Positions 7,853 to 16,526 are shown, numbered from the stretch's first letter. The stretch is DNA of 64,000 nt from DASQZT01 sp035638575 (GCA_035638575.1 DASQZT010000013.1:26626-90625); one strand, 5' to 3'. Program-made: numbers and translations. The notes: generated from the sequence alone by a model not told the origin.

Positions 7853-8549
7853 GCCGGTCCACCGCCTCGATCACGGCCGCGATGCCTGACAGGTATGCGG
7901 CCAGCAGCGCGGACGGATCCAGCTCGCGCGGCTTGATGCGCTCTTCCCGCAGGTCCAGCAGTTTCTCGAACGGCAGCGCGTCGATCCCGAACCGCTCGCG
8001 CGCCTGCTGGATCACCTCGCGCTTCAACGGCGGCGCATCCACGCCGTGAAGCGCCAGGGCATGGCGGAACAACACGCAGAATGTCGAAACCGAATCTGCC
8101 AGCAGGCGGCGCAAAAGGTCCGGGTCGGAGTATGTTCCCGCCGCTTTCTGGCGAAGCCGCAACAGCTTGGCGCGCAGATCGTGCTCCACCTGCGCGCGAT
8201 AAATCGAAGGGTCCGGTTCCGCGGCCGTCACGTCTTTCCCGTACAGCACGCGGCGATGGCTCCGGATATCGCGGAACTCGATGGCGAAGCAGTCGCTCGA
8301 CGCGGCCGCTTCCGCTTCGGTCAGCAGCAGGGGCGAAGGATTGCCCTGCTTGCGCCACCACTGGAAAAGTCCTTCGCCGTCGGCCAGCTCGCGCGGCGAA
8401 ATGGTCTGGAGCACGCACAGAATGTTGAGATCCGAGAACCTCGGATGGTAGTCGCCGCCGGCCCCCGAGCCGTAGAGCACCACCGACAGGAGCCGCTCGC
8501 CGTAAGCCTTTCGCAGGCGCTCCACCAGTTCCCTCAGCGCCTTCTCCAT
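7839..8549 (-). CDS. nucleotidyltransferase-like domain protein
   Basis: About 236 residues. The N-terminus has a pol-beta-type nucleotidyltransferase signature, VVLYGSGAGGDYHPRFSDLNILCVL (first half GSGAGGDYHPRFSDLN): G-S, a loop, then a single clear Asp. The classical pair D-x-D is reduced to SDLN, so activity is uncertain. The C-terminal helical half resembles nucleotide-kinase/HEPN-type bundles. It lies between the TPM and LemA genes and overlaps the latter, so it is almost certainly in the same operon. The ATG at 8549 is preferred; an in-frame ATG at 8585 would overlap the upstream gene by 26 bases. Confidence 0.65.
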   Translation of the reverse strand: MEKALRELVERLRKAYGERLLSVVLYGSGAGGDYHPRFSDLNILCVLQTISPRELADGEGLFQWWRKQGNPSPLLLTEAEAAASSDCFAIEFRDIRSHRRVLYGKDVTAAEPDPSIYRAQVEHDLRAKLLRLRQKAAGTYSDPDLLRRLLADSVSTFCVLFRHALALHGVDAPPLKREVIQQARERFGIDALPFEKLLDLREERIKPRELDPSALLAAYLSGIAAVIEAVDRLGRQ

Positions 8550-8559
8550 GGACGGGTGG

Positions 8560-9324
8560 TTACCAATCGTTGCAGGCGCCGCCACCGAAGCCTCCGAATG
8601 TGTCGCCCGAGTCGTACCCGCCGAAGCCCCCGCTGCCGCGGCTTCCCCAGGTGGAACGGCGCATGGCGGAGCGGCGGATCAGCCCCGGCAGAAGCCCGCG
8701 GCCGCCGAAGCCCCCGTAGCCCGCCGGTGCTCCCGCCCACATCAGCCAGGCCAGGATGACGACACCTCCGATCACCACCGGCCACGGCATCGCCTCCCAC
8801 AGCGACCAGCGCAACCGCCGCGGAAGGCTCGCGGCCAGCTTCACGTGCGATGCCCGCGCGGCCGCCTCGCCGATGGTTTCCGCCGCCGCTCGCAGGGCTT
8901 CGTTGTAGTCCTGCCGCCGCAGCGCCGGACGGATCTCTCGAAAAATGCGGCCTTGTATGCCGCTGGCCGCGGGTCCGGCGCCGCCGCCGGCGACGGCCCA
9001 GGGAAGCCGGTCCCCGGTCGCCAGCAGCAGCATGATTCGCCGATCGCCAGGTTTGTGCGGATCGCGCCACGCCTCGAACAGCGCCCGCGCGACCGCTTCC
9101 ACAGGCTCGCCTTCGAGCGAGGGCAGCGTCACCAGCACGATCCGGATGCCCGTAGCGTGCTCCACCGAGCCGCAGTACTCTTCCAGTTGGGATTTGCTGC
9201 CCGGGTCGATCACCCCGGCAAAATCGCTGACACAGCCCTGTGGCCGGTACGCCTTCCAATCCACCGCCTGGCCGTCTGCCGCGCACCACCCCATCGCCAG
9301 GCAGAGCCAGAAGCACGTTCGCAT
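8560..9324 (-). CDS. TPM-domain membrane protein (YgcG-like)
   Basis: A 254-residue protein: cleavable signal peptide (CFWLCLAMGWCAADG), an extracytoplasmic TPM domain (VSDFAGVIDPGSKSQLEEYC, then TGIRIVLVTLP), one membrane helix (WPVVIGGVVILAWLMWAG), and a Gly/Ser/Arg-rich tail ending in GGFGGGACNDW. Low-complexity glycine tails are typical of the family. It is the first gene of the leftward operon with the nucleotidyltransferase-like protein and LemA. The role is unknown; such proteins are linked to envelope or membrane-protein maintenance. Confidence 0.85.
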   Translation of the reverse strand: MRTCFWLCLAMGWCAADGQAVDWKAYRPQGCVSDFAGVIDPGSKSQLEEYCGSVEHATGIRIVLVTLPSLEGEPVEAVARALFEAWRDPHKPGDRRIMLLLATGDRLPWAVAGGGAGPAASGIQGRIFREIRPALRRQDYNEALRAAAETIGEAAARASHVKLAASLPRRLRWSLWEAMPWPVVIGGVVILAWLMWAGAPAGYGGFGGRGLLPGLIRRSAMRRSTWGSRGSGGFGGYDSGDTFGGFGGGACNDW

Positions 9325-9463
9325 GTCGATGTCTCAGTGTACTACGCGGCTCGGCCGACCCCGGAGCGGCCCCAGCCAGCAGCCGGACTTGATATAGTAA
9401 ACCGCAATGACCACTGGGGGACCAGGTAGCTGACCGGTGGCGCGGGCTGGAGGTCAATTTTCC

Positions 9464-10552
9464 ATGAAGAAAACGAGAGTAGCTGTCATTACGGTGGCAG
9501 TGGCGGGATCGGCACTCCTGGCTTTCGCGCAGGCTCCGGCGCAACAGCAGGCGCAGCCGGGTGCGGGACGGCAAGGGGGGCGAGGCGGCGGCCAGCAGCC
9601 CATGCCTCCCGGCCCCAATCCCAATTCGCAATACCGTCTGGGTCCCGACTCGATGCCGCAGGAAGGAGTGCCCAAGGGCGAGATCCGCGGGCCGTACACG
9701 CTTCCCAGCAGCGTCTATCCGGGGACCCAGCACACGTATTGGGTGTACGTCCCGGCGCAGTACGATCCGGCGGCGCCGGCGAGTCTGATGGTTTTCCAGG
9801 ACGGGCAGGCCTTCAAGGACGAGAATGGCGATCTCCGCGCGCAGAATGTGATGGACAACCTGATCTACCGGCGCGAGATTCCGGTGATGATCGGAGTCTT
9901 CATCAATCCCGGCCGCCGTCCGGATCAGCCGGAGCCCAGCCCGCAGACCGGTTGGGGGGATGGCACCACCAATCGCGGCATCGAGTACAACACGCCCGAC
10001 GATAAGTATGCTCGCGTGATTACCGAAGAGCTGATGCCGGCGCTCAATAAGGAATACAGCATCTCGAAGGACCCGGAACAGCATGGAATCGGCGGATCCA
10101 GCTCCGGTGCAATCGCCGCGTTCGCGGTTGCGTGGGAGCGTCCCGACGATTTCCGGAAGGTGCTGAGCAATGTCGGCAGCTTCGTGAATCTGCAGGGCGG
10201 CTATGTGTATCCGGAGCGCGTCCTGGCGAGCGCGAAAAAACCGATTCGCGTCTTCCTGTGCGACGGGCGGAACGATAACCGCGGCGTCCGCAACGGGGTT
10301 TACGACGAGAAGCGCGACTGGTTTTACCAGAACGTCCGCCTGATGAAGGCTCTCACGCAGAAAGGTTATGACGTGAACTACTCGTTCAGCATGAACCTTC
10401 ACGGGCAGAAGTTCGGCGGCATGATTCTGCCGGAGATGATGCGCTGGCTGTGGCGCGACGGTCCCGTATCCACGGATCCCAACGACATGGTGGAGCGCAG
10501 CTTCCGCCAGCCCGCGGCGAAAAAGCCGGCGGAGACCGAGCAGAAACAGTGA
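9464..10552 (+). CDS. secreted esterase, enterochelin-esterase/feruloyl-esterase-like alpha/beta hydrolase
   Basis: About 362 residues with a signal peptide (VAVITVAVAGSALLAFAQAP) followed by a Gln/Gly/Pro-rich linker. The hydrolase core has the nucleophile elbow GGSSSGAIAAF, an acid-bearing LCDGRNDNRG and a late His in SMNLHGQKFGG, matching the Esterase_D (PF00756) fold. A GGAGG ribosome site at 9450-9454 fits the ATG at 9464 rather than the ATG at 9437. A possible -10 (TATAGT, 9393-9398) lies upstream. The substrate is unknown; related proteins in this phylum act on plant-derived esters or siderophore esters. Confidence 0.82.
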   Translation: MKKTRVAVITVAVAGSALLAFAQAPAQQQAQPGAGRQGGRGGGQQPMPPGPNPNSQYRLGPDSMPQEGVPKGEIRGPYTLPSSVYPGTQHTYWVYVPAQYDPAAPASLMVFQDGQAFKDENGDLRAQNVMDNLIYRREIPVMIGVFINPGRRPDQPEPSPQTGWGDGTTNRGIEYNTPDDKYARVITEELMPALNKEYSISKDPEQHGIGGSSSGAIAAFAVAWERPDDFRKVLSNVGSFVNLQGGYVYPERVLASAKKPIRVFLCDGRNDNRGVRNGVYDEKRDWFYQNVRLMKALTQKGYDVNYSFSMNLHGQKFGGMILPEMMRWLWRDGPVSTDPNDMVERSFRQPAAKKPAETEQKQ

Positions 10553-10554
10553 AC

Positions 10555-10585
10555 GGCCACGGGCCGGGATTCGATCCCGGTGGCC
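10555..10585 (+). terminator. hairpin after the esterase gene
   Basis: CCGGGAT (10564-10570) and ATCCCGG (10574-10580) form a perfect stem with a TCG loop. GGCCA (10555-10559) and TGGCC (10581-10585) extend it past a bulge. It starts two bases after the esterase stop. There is no T run, so it is a stable 3' end or attenuating hairpin rather than a textbook terminator. Confidence 0.4.
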
Positions 10586-10615
10586 GGGGAATCGATCCTC
10601 CGGCGACACCCGGGG

Positions 10616-10621
10616 TATAAT
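10616..10621 (+). promoter_or_regulatory. -10 element before the kinase remnant
   Basis: A perfect TATAAT at 10616-10621, 12 bases before the ATG at 10634, with no good -35. A start point near 10628 would give an almost leaderless message. The promoter may still be active although the gene behind it is broken. Confidence 0.4.
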
Positions 10622-10633
10622 CGTTCGAAATCG

Positions 10634-10980
10634 ATGCCCTTGGCAACGGGCAGCAAACTGGGTCCGTACGAAATCCTTTCGCCCGCAGGCGCCGGCGGCA
10701 TGGGTGAGGTGTACCGCGCCCGGGACACGCGGCTGGGGCGCGAGGTCGCCATCAAAGTCCTGCCCGCTGGAGCCGTGACGGCATGCGGATCTTCTACATA
10801 CAGCCCGACAAGAAACTGATGGAAGCGAGTTTCGACCCGCGGAAAGGGTCCGCCGGCGTGCCGCACGTGCTTTTCCATACCCGCATCATCGCCTCCAACC
10901 GGGTCCTGTTCCAATACGATGTTTCGCCTGACGGCCGCTTCCTCATCAATTCGTTCCCGTCCAGTGATACAGCCAAGTTG
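10634..10980 (+). pseudogene. Ser/Thr protein kinase remnant (N-terminus joined to C-terminal tail)
   Basis: The first 45 codons encode the start of a PknB-type kinase: GPYEILSPAGAGGMGEVYRA (glycine loop) and REVAIKVLPA with the ATP-binding Lys. The sequence then jumps, with a frame change, at about 10770 to RWSRDGMRIFYIQPDKKLM and YDVSPDGRFLINSF, the end of the TolB/WD40-like C-terminal region found in acidobacterial kinases. The whole catalytic loop, the membrane segment and most of the propeller are missing. This looks like one large internal deletion. No functional product is expected. Confidence 0.8.
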
Positions 10981-11095
10981 ACGTGGCCGACGTTCGCGAC
11001 CCATTTCGGGTTGGCACCAAAACCGGCAATCTTACATCCGGCTAACCTGCGCCTCGCCTTTCTCCCATTCCCCATCAAGATTGGGATGATCGTGC

Positions 11096-11101
11096 TATAC
11101 T
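11096..11101 (+). promoter_or_regulatory. -10 element of the cysDNH operon
   Basis: TATACT at 11096-11101 ends six bases before the cysD ATG. A start point about seven bases downstream falls on the ATG itself, and the bases between (TCCCCT) hold no Shine-Dalgarno, so the cysD message may be leaderless. I see no clear -35. Confidence 0.4.
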
Positions 11102-11107
11102 TCCCCT

Positions 11108-12007
11108 ATGGCACTCGGACACCTGCGGATGCTCGAGGCGGAGAGCATCCACATCATCCGTGAGGTAGCTTGCGAGTTTCAGAAGCCGGTAATGCTCTAC
11201 TCCATCGGCAAGGACTCGTCGGTGATGCTCCGGCTGGCCCAGAAAGCCTTCCATCCGGCGCCCCTTCCCTTCCCTCTGCTGCACGTCGATACCACCTACA
11301 AGTTCAAGGAAATGATCGAGTTCCGCGATGCGTACACGCGCCAGGTGGGGGCCCTGCTGATCGTCCACACCAACCGCGGGGCCATCGACCAAGGCGCCAA
11401 TCCGTTCCGCCTGGGCACGCAGCGCTGCTGCGGCTTGCTGAAGACCACCGCGCTGCTCGATGCGCTCCGCGAGGGCGGGTTCGACGCGGCGTTCGGCGGG
11501 GCGCGGCGCGACGAGGAGAAGTCGCGCGCCAAGGAGCGGATCTATTCGTTCCGCGACGGGCGCGGGCAGTGGGATCCGAAGAACCAGCGGCCCGAGCTGT
11601 GGAACCTGTACAACAGCCGCGTGGAGCCGGGCGAGAGCATCCGCGTGTTTCCGCTCTCGAACTGGACCGAGCTGGACGTGTGGGAGTACATCCACGTGGA
11701 GAGCATCCCGGTGGTGCCGCTGTATTTCGCGAAGGACCGCTGGATGATCGAACGCGGCGATTCGCTGATCTCCCTCGAGCAGGAGTTCGTCCCGCGGCTG
11801 CCGGGCGAAAAGCCCCGGCTGGTGCGGTGCCGCATGCGGTCGCTGGGTTGCTCGCCATGCACCGGCGCGATCCGGTCGGACGCCGACTCGGTGCCCAAGA
11901 TCATCGAAGAGCTGATCTCCTTCCGCCGCTCCGAGCGCGAGAACCGCGTGATCGACCACGACCAGGACGGCTCCATGGAGATGAAGAAGCGCGAGGGATA
12001 TTTCTGA
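11108..12007 (+). CDS. cysD: sulfate adenylyltransferase subunit 2 (CysD)
   Basis: The catalytic subunit of ATP sulfurylase, which makes adenosine 5'-phosphosulfate (APS) from sulfate and ATP. At 299 residues it is full length. The N-terminus HLRMLEAESIHIIREV aligns with E. coli CysD, and the PP-loop is SIGKDSSVML. Family motifs FGGARRDEEKSRAKER and LGCSPCTGAI are present. The stop overlaps the cysN start (TGATG), consistent with the obligate CysD-CysN complex. It begins the sulfate-assimilation operon. Confidence 0.97.
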   Translation: MALGHLRMLEAESIHIIREVACEFQKPVMLYSIGKDSSVMLRLAQKAFHPAPLPFPLLHVDTTYKFKEMIEFRDAYTRQVGALLIVHTNRGAIDQGANPFRLGTQRCCGLLKTTALLDALREGGFDAAFGGARRDEEKSRAKERIYSFRDGRGQWDPKNQRPELWNLYNSRVEPGESIRVFPLSNWTELDVWEYIHVESIPVVPLYFAKDRWMIERGDSLISLEQEFVPRLPGEKPRLVRCRMRSLGCSPCTGAIRSDADSVPKIIEELISFRRSERENRVIDHDQDGSMEMKKREGYF

Positions 12008-13620
12008 TGGCGGCGCTTTCCGAGATCGCACCGCAGTTCGACGTCGAGCGCTTCCTGGCGCAGGAGAAGCGCAAAGGCCTGCTGCGCTTCAGCACGGCCG
12101 GCAGCGTGGACGACGGCAAATCGACCTTGATCGGCCGCCTGCTCTACGATTCGCGGAACGTCTACGAAGACCAGATCCATTCGGTGGAGAAGGCATCCGT
12201 GAACCGGTCGGCGGGCCCCATCGATTTCTCCCTGCTGACCGACGGCCTCCGCGCCGAGCGGGAGCAGGGCATCACCATCGACGTGGCCTACCGCTACTTC
12301 TCCACGGCGCGCCGCAAGTTCATCATCGCCGACACCCCGGGCCACGAGCAGTACACGCGCAACATGGCCACGGGCTCCTCCACGGCGGACCTGGCGATCA
12401 TCTTGATCGACGCGCGCAAGGGCGTCCTGCCGCAGTCGCGGAGGCATGCGTACATCGCGTCGCTGCTCGGCATCCGCGAGTTCGTGGTGGCGGTGAACAA
12501 GATGGACCTGGTCGCCTATGACGAGCAGGTGTTCGAGCGGATCCGGTCGGAGTTCGTGGAGTGGAACAGCGCCAGGAACCGCGTCTACTTCCTGCCCATC
12601 AGCGCGCTCGAAGGCGACAACGTGGTCACGCGCAGCGCGCGCATGCCGTGGTTCGATGGGCCGAGCCTGCTGGAGTACCTGGAAACGGTCGAGGTAGAGG
12701 CGCGGCACGGCGAGACGGCGTTCCGGTTTCCGGTGCAGCGGGTGATCCGGCCGAACCAGGATTTTCGAGGGTACGCCGGGCAGATTGCGGCGGGGTCGGT
12801 GCGGCCGGGCGACGTGGTCTGCGCCCTGCCCTCGCGGCGGCGCACGCGCGTGAAGGCCATCGCCACGTTTGACGGCGACCTCCCGGTGGCGCACGCGCCG
12901 ATGTCGGTGACGTTGACGCTCGAAGACGAGCTGGATTTGAGCCGCGGCGATATGCTGGCGGCGGCGGAGCAGCCTCCGGAAGCCGCGCGGCGTTTCGAAG
13001 CGCACCTAGTGTGGATGAACGATCGGCCGCTCGATCCTTCCCGGCGGTACCTGCTGAAGCACACGGCGCAGGTCGTGACGGCCAACGTCGCGGTGCTGCG
13101 GCATCGCGTGGACGTCAACACCATGCGGGCGGAGCAGGCCGAAACGCTGGAGTTGAACGCCATCGGGCTGGTCGAGATGGAAACCAACAAGCCGCTGTTT
13201 TTCGATTCCTACCAGCGCAATCGCACTACCGGCAGCTTCATCCTGATCGACGGAGAGACCAACGCCACCGTGGCCGCCGGCATGATCGTGCAGGCGGTGG
13301 GCGGCCTTCGGACGACGGGCGCCGTGACGGCCAAAGAGCGCCGCTTGCGGTATGGACACGGGCCGGAAGTGATTTCGGTCGGCGGCAGGGAATCGCTGGC
13401 GGTCCTGCTGGAGCGCCGATTGTTCGAGCACGGCTGCGCGGTGGCGGTGGTGCGGGAGCCGGGGGAAGAAGTTCTGGAGTCGCTCGAAGCCGCGGGGTTG
13501 ATTGCCATCGTCATCGACCGGAGCGATGCCGCACTCCCCCACGACGATCGCCGCGCGGCGGACGAAATCTGGGCGCGCCTCTTCGGCGAGGGTGAAATCA
13601 GCGGAGGAGAGGGGATATGA
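12007..13620 (+). CDS. cysN: sulfate adenylyltransferase subunit 1 (CysN) with a decayed APS-kinase-like tail
   Basis: The GTPase partner of CysD, driving APS synthesis by GTP hydrolysis. G1 GSVDDGKST, G3 DTPGHEQYTRNMATG, G4 NKMDLV and G5 SALEG are intact, followed by the two EF-Tu-like beta barrels. The protein is 537 residues, against about 475 for plain CysN and about 630 for CysNC fusions. The last 90 residues (from about 447, EVISVGGRESLAVLLERRL) follow the APS-kinase (CysC) pattern, but the P-loop GLSGAGKST is reduced to VGGRES and the substrate-binding middle is lost. ATP sulfurylase function should be intact and APS kinase function absent. Confidence 0.93.
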   Translation: MAALSEIAPQFDVERFLAQEKRKGLLRFSTAGSVDDGKSTLIGRLLYDSRNVYEDQIHSVEKASVNRSAGPIDFSLLTDGLRAEREQGITIDVAYRYFSTARRKFIIADTPGHEQYTRNMATGSSTADLAIILIDARKGVLPQSRRHAYIASLLGIREFVVAVNKMDLVAYDEQVFERIRSEFVEWNSARNRVYFLPISALEGDNVVTRSARMPWFDGPSLLEYLETVEVEARHGETAFRFPVQRVIRPNQDFRGYAGQIAAGSVRPGDVVCALPSRRRTRVKAIATFDGDLPVAHAPMSVTLTLEDELDLSRGDMLAAAEQPPEAARRFEAHLVWMNDRPLDPSRRYLLKHTAQVVTANVAVLRHRVDVNTMRAEQAETLELNAIGLVEMETNKPLFFDSYQRNRTTGSFILIDGETNATVAAGMIVQAVGGLRTTGAVTAKERRLRYGHGPEVISVGGRESLAVLLERRLFEHGCAVAVVREPGEEVLESLEAAGLIAIVIDRSDAALPHDDRRAADEIWARLFGEGEISGGEGI

Positions 13621-14276
13621 AATCGGCGGAAGCGGCGGATGTCATCAGCCAGGTGCTGAGCGAGCACCGCGGCGCGGCTTGCGTAACGTCCAGCTTTCAA
13701 ACGGATTGCATGGCGCTGGTTCACATGATCACGCGGCAGCGGCCGGGCATCCCCGTGCTGTTCCTGGATACGGGCTATCACTTCGCCGAGACCTACCAAT
13801 ACCGCGACCGCATGGCGGCGGAAATGAATCTGAACCTGGTGAACCTGGTGCCGCGGCAGAGCGTCGCGGAGCAGGAAGCGCAGTTCGGTATCCTTTATAA
13901 CAGCGCGCCGGACCGCTGCTGCGGCATGCGCAAGGTCGAGCCGCTGTTTACCGGCCTGGAGCCGTACGACGTCTGGTTCACGGCGCTGCGGCGGGAGCAG
14001 TCGCCGACGCGCGCCAACCTGAAGACAGTCGATAGCTTTGCGCTGCCGGGCGGGAAAGTGCTGACCAAGGTGAGCCCGCTGGCGGATTGGACGGCGCGCG
14101 ATGTGTGGCAGTACCTGAGGGAGCACGGCATCCCTCCGCTGCCGCTGTACGACCAGGGGTTCACCAGCATCGGCTGCGAGCCGTGCACTTCGCTCCCGGT
14201 TGACCCGGACAATCCACGGTCGGGGCGCTGGGCGGGCCGCAAGCTGGAGTGCGGGATCCACCTTTCGGGGCACTAA
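13617..14276 (+). CDS. cysH: assimilatory adenylylsulfate (APS) reductase, CysH family
   Basis: Reduces activated sulfate to sulfite with thioredoxin. The 219-residue protein carries CCGMRKVEPL and GCEPCT, the two Cys pairs that bind a [4Fe-4S] cluster in APS-type enzymes and are absent in PAPS-only CysH. GRWAGRKLECGIH ends the protein with the catalytic Cys. Use of APS rather than PAPS agrees with the missing APS kinase upstream. The start overlaps cysN by four bases (ATGA). No sulfite reductase gene lies in the window. Confidence 0.93.
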   Translation: MKSAEAADVISQVLSEHRGAACVTSSFQTDCMALVHMITRQRPGIPVLFLDTGYHFAETYQYRDRMAAEMNLNLVNLVPRQSVAEQEAQFGILYNSAPDRCCGMRKVEPLFTGLEPYDVWFTALRREQSPTRANLKTVDSFALPGGKVLTKVSPLADWTARDVWQYLREHGIPPLPLYDQGFTSIGCEPCTSLPVDPDNPRSGRWAGRKLECGIHLSGH

Positions 14277-14279
14277 CTC

Positions 14280-15017
14280 ATGCTCATCGCACTGGGCTTC
14301 CTCATTTCGCTGGTGATCGGCATGACGGGAATCGGCGGCGGCACCATTACGGTTCCGGTCCTGATGCTCTTCGTGCACCTGGCTCCGGACAAGACTGTGG
14401 GCACGGCGCTGGCATTCGCGGCGGTGGTGAAGCTGGTGGCGGCGCCGATGTTTCTAGTTCGCAAGCAGGTGAACTTCCGCGTGCTGGGGCTGGCGATTGC
14501 GGGCGGGCTGCCGGGGCTGCTGGTGGGGCTGTACTTGCTCCACCGCCTGGTGAATTCGAACCAGAACAGCCTGCTGACCGGCTTGCTGGGAATCCTGATC
14601 GTGGGCAGCGCGCTGGCGAGCCTGAAGCGGCCTGGCGTGGGCGCCGGCGCGCGGGACCGTTCGCACTGGCTGCCCTGGCTCATGCTGCCGATCGGTGTAG
14701 AGACCGGCTTTTCGTCAGCGGGCGCGGGGGCCATCGGCACCGTGGCGCTGCTGAAGTTCACGCTCCTGGCGCCGGCGCAGGTCATCGGCACCAACGTGAT
14801 GTTCGGGCTGGCGCTGTCGCTCATCGGCGGCGGGTTGCAGATGAACGCCGGCGCATACGATGCCGGGGTGCTGACGCAACTGGTGATCGGCGGGGTCTTC
14901 GGCGCGCTGATCGGTCCCAACGTCACGGCGTGGGTTCCGGCCAAGCCGCTGCGGGTGGGACTGTGCCTGTGGCTGGCCTCGATGGGCAGCCTGCTTTGCT
15001 GGCGCGCGGCGCTGTAG
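14280..15017 (+). CDS. TauE/SafE family sulfite/sulfonate permease-like membrane protein
   Basis: A 245-residue, mostly hydrophobic protein with about 7-8 membrane helices and two internal repeats of the family motif (MTGIGGGTITVPVL and FSSAGAGAIGTVALL). It begins three bases after cysH and is surely cotranscribed. In this position it could import sulfate or export sulfite. The direction cannot be read from the sequence. Confidence 0.85.
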   Translation: MLIALGFLISLVIGMTGIGGGTITVPVLMLFVHLAPDKTVGTALAFAAVVKLVAAPMFLVRKQVNFRVLGLAIAGGLPGLLVGLYLLHRLVNSNQNSLLTGLLGILIVGSALASLKRPGVGAGARDRSHWLPWLMLPIGVETGFSSAGAGAIGTVALLKFTLLAPAQVIGTNVMFGLALSLIGGGLQMNAGAYDAGVLTQLVIGGVFGALIGPNVTAWVPAKPLRVGLCLWLASMGSLLCWRAAL

Positions 15018-15035
15018 CGCGGCGATAATGGCTGC

Positions 15036-16526
15036 ATGTGGCTTGGCATCGATGTAGGCACCGGAGGCACGCGCGCGCTGCTGGTGGATGAACGCGGCGC
15101 CGTTCGCGCGGGGTTTACCGCACCGCACGAGGACATGCGGATGGAGCGCCCGCTGTGGGCCGAGCAGCGGCCCGAGAACTGGTGGGACGCGGCCGTGGAT
15201 GCCATCCGCGGCGTGCTCGCCGAAGCGGGGCTTTCCGGCAAACCGGTGAGGGGCATCGGGCTCTCGGGGCAGATGCACGGCCTGGTGATTCTCGACAGCG
15301 CCAACCAGGTCATACGGCCCTCGCTCATCTGGTGCGACCAGCGCAGCCAGGCGCAGGTGGACGCGGTGAACCAGAAGCTCGGCCGCGAAAGAATCCTGGA
15401 GTTCATCGCCAATCCCGTGCTCACCGGATTCACGCTGCCCAAGCTGCTGTGGGTGCGGGACAACGAGCCGCGGAACTTCGAGCGCGTGCGCAAGATGCTC
15501 CTGCCCAAAGACTACGTGCGGTTCCGCCTGACGGGCGAGTTCGCTTCGGAAGTGTCGGACGCCTCGGGCACGGCGGTATTCGACGTGGTGCGGCGGCGGT
15601 GGTCGCACGAGATGATGGACGGCCTGGGGCTCGACCGTGCGATCCTGCCGCGGTGCTACGAATCGAGCGAGGTCACGGGAAAGATCACGGCGCAGGTGGC
15701 GGAACTGACGGGACTCGAAGCAGGCACGCCCGTGGTGGGCGGAGGCGGCGACCAGGCGTCCAGCGCGGTGGGCAACGGCATCGTGGAAGAGGGCATCGTT
15801 TCGTGCACGCTGGGAACGTCGGGGGTGGTGTTCGCTCACATGGAGAAGGTGGCGTACGATCCGGCCGGGCGGGTCCACACCTTCTGCCACGCGGTGCGCG
15901 ACAAGTGGCACGTGATGGGGGTGACGCAGGGCGCCGGGCTCAGCCTGCAATGGTTCCGGAACCGGCTCGCGCCGGGAGCGGCATACGACAAGCTGACCGC
16001 CGAGGCCGCGCAATCGCCGGCGGGCGCGCAGGGCCTCTTCTGGCTGCCCTACCTGATGGGCGAGCGAACGCCGCACCTGGACGCCACGGCGCGCGGCGGA
16101 TGGATCGGGCTCACCGCCAGCCACACGCGGGCGGATCTCATCCGCGCGATCCTCGAGGGCGTTTCCTACAGCCAGCGGGATTGCCTCGACATCATCGAGT
16201 CGCTGGGGGTGGCGGTGAATTCGGTGCGGGCATCGGGCGGCGGGGCGAAGAGCGCCTTCTGGCGGCAGTTGCTGGCGGGCATCCTGAACAAGAGGGTGGT
16301 GACGCTGGAGACGCAGGAGGGCTCGGCCTACGGCGCGGCGCTGCTGGCGCTGGCGGGGACCGGCGCGTACGGCAGCGTACCCGAAGTGTGCCGCGCGGCG
16401 ATCCGCGAAACGGATTCGGTTTCGGCCAGCGCGGCGGATCGGGCATTCTATGAGAAGGGGCACCGGATCTACGCGGCGCTCTACCCGGCGCTGCGGCCGG
16501 TTTATGCGCAGATATGCTGCATGTGA
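15036..16526 (+). CDS. xylB: xylulokinase (XylB)
   Basis: Phosphorylates D-xylulose to xylulose 5-phosphate. The 496-residue FGGY-family kinase starts with the phosphate-1 motif LGIDVGTGGTRALLVD. It has GLSGQMHGLV, typical of xylulokinases, a catalytic Asp in GGGGDQASSAV, and the C-terminal ASGGGAKSAFWRQLLA adenosine site. It follows the TauE gene by 18 bases but is functionally unrelated to sulfur metabolism. It overlaps the next gene by 13 bases. Confidence 0.93.
   Translation: MWLGIDVGTGGTRALLVDERGAVRAGFTAPHEDMRMERPLWAEQRPENWWDAAVDAIRGVLAEAGLSGKPVRGIGLSGQMHGLVILDSANQVIRPSLIWCDQRSQAQVDAVNQKLGRERILEFIANPVLTGFTLPKLLWVRDNEPRNFERVRKMLLPKDYVRFRLTGEFASEVSDASGTAVFDVVRRRWSHEMMDGLGLDRAILPRCYESSEVTGKITAQVAELTGLEAGTPVVGGGGDQASSAVGNGIVEEGIVSCTLGTSGVVFAHMEKVAYDPAGRVHTFCHAVRDKWHVMGVTQGAGLSLQWFRNRLAPGAAYDKLTAEAAQSPAGAQGLFWLPYLMGERTPHLDATARGGWIGLTASHTRADLIRAILEGVSYSQRDCLDIIESLGVAVNSVRASGGGAKSAFWRQLLAGILNKRVVTLETQEGSAYGAALLALAGTGAYGSVPEVCRAAIRETDSVSASAADRAFYEKGHRIYAALYPALRPVYAQICCM

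Noticed and set aside
8534..10609. A 691-residue minus-strand frame
   Set aside because: It runs antisense to the esterase and out of frame through the TPM gene; composition and the lack of motifs show a GC-bias shadow.
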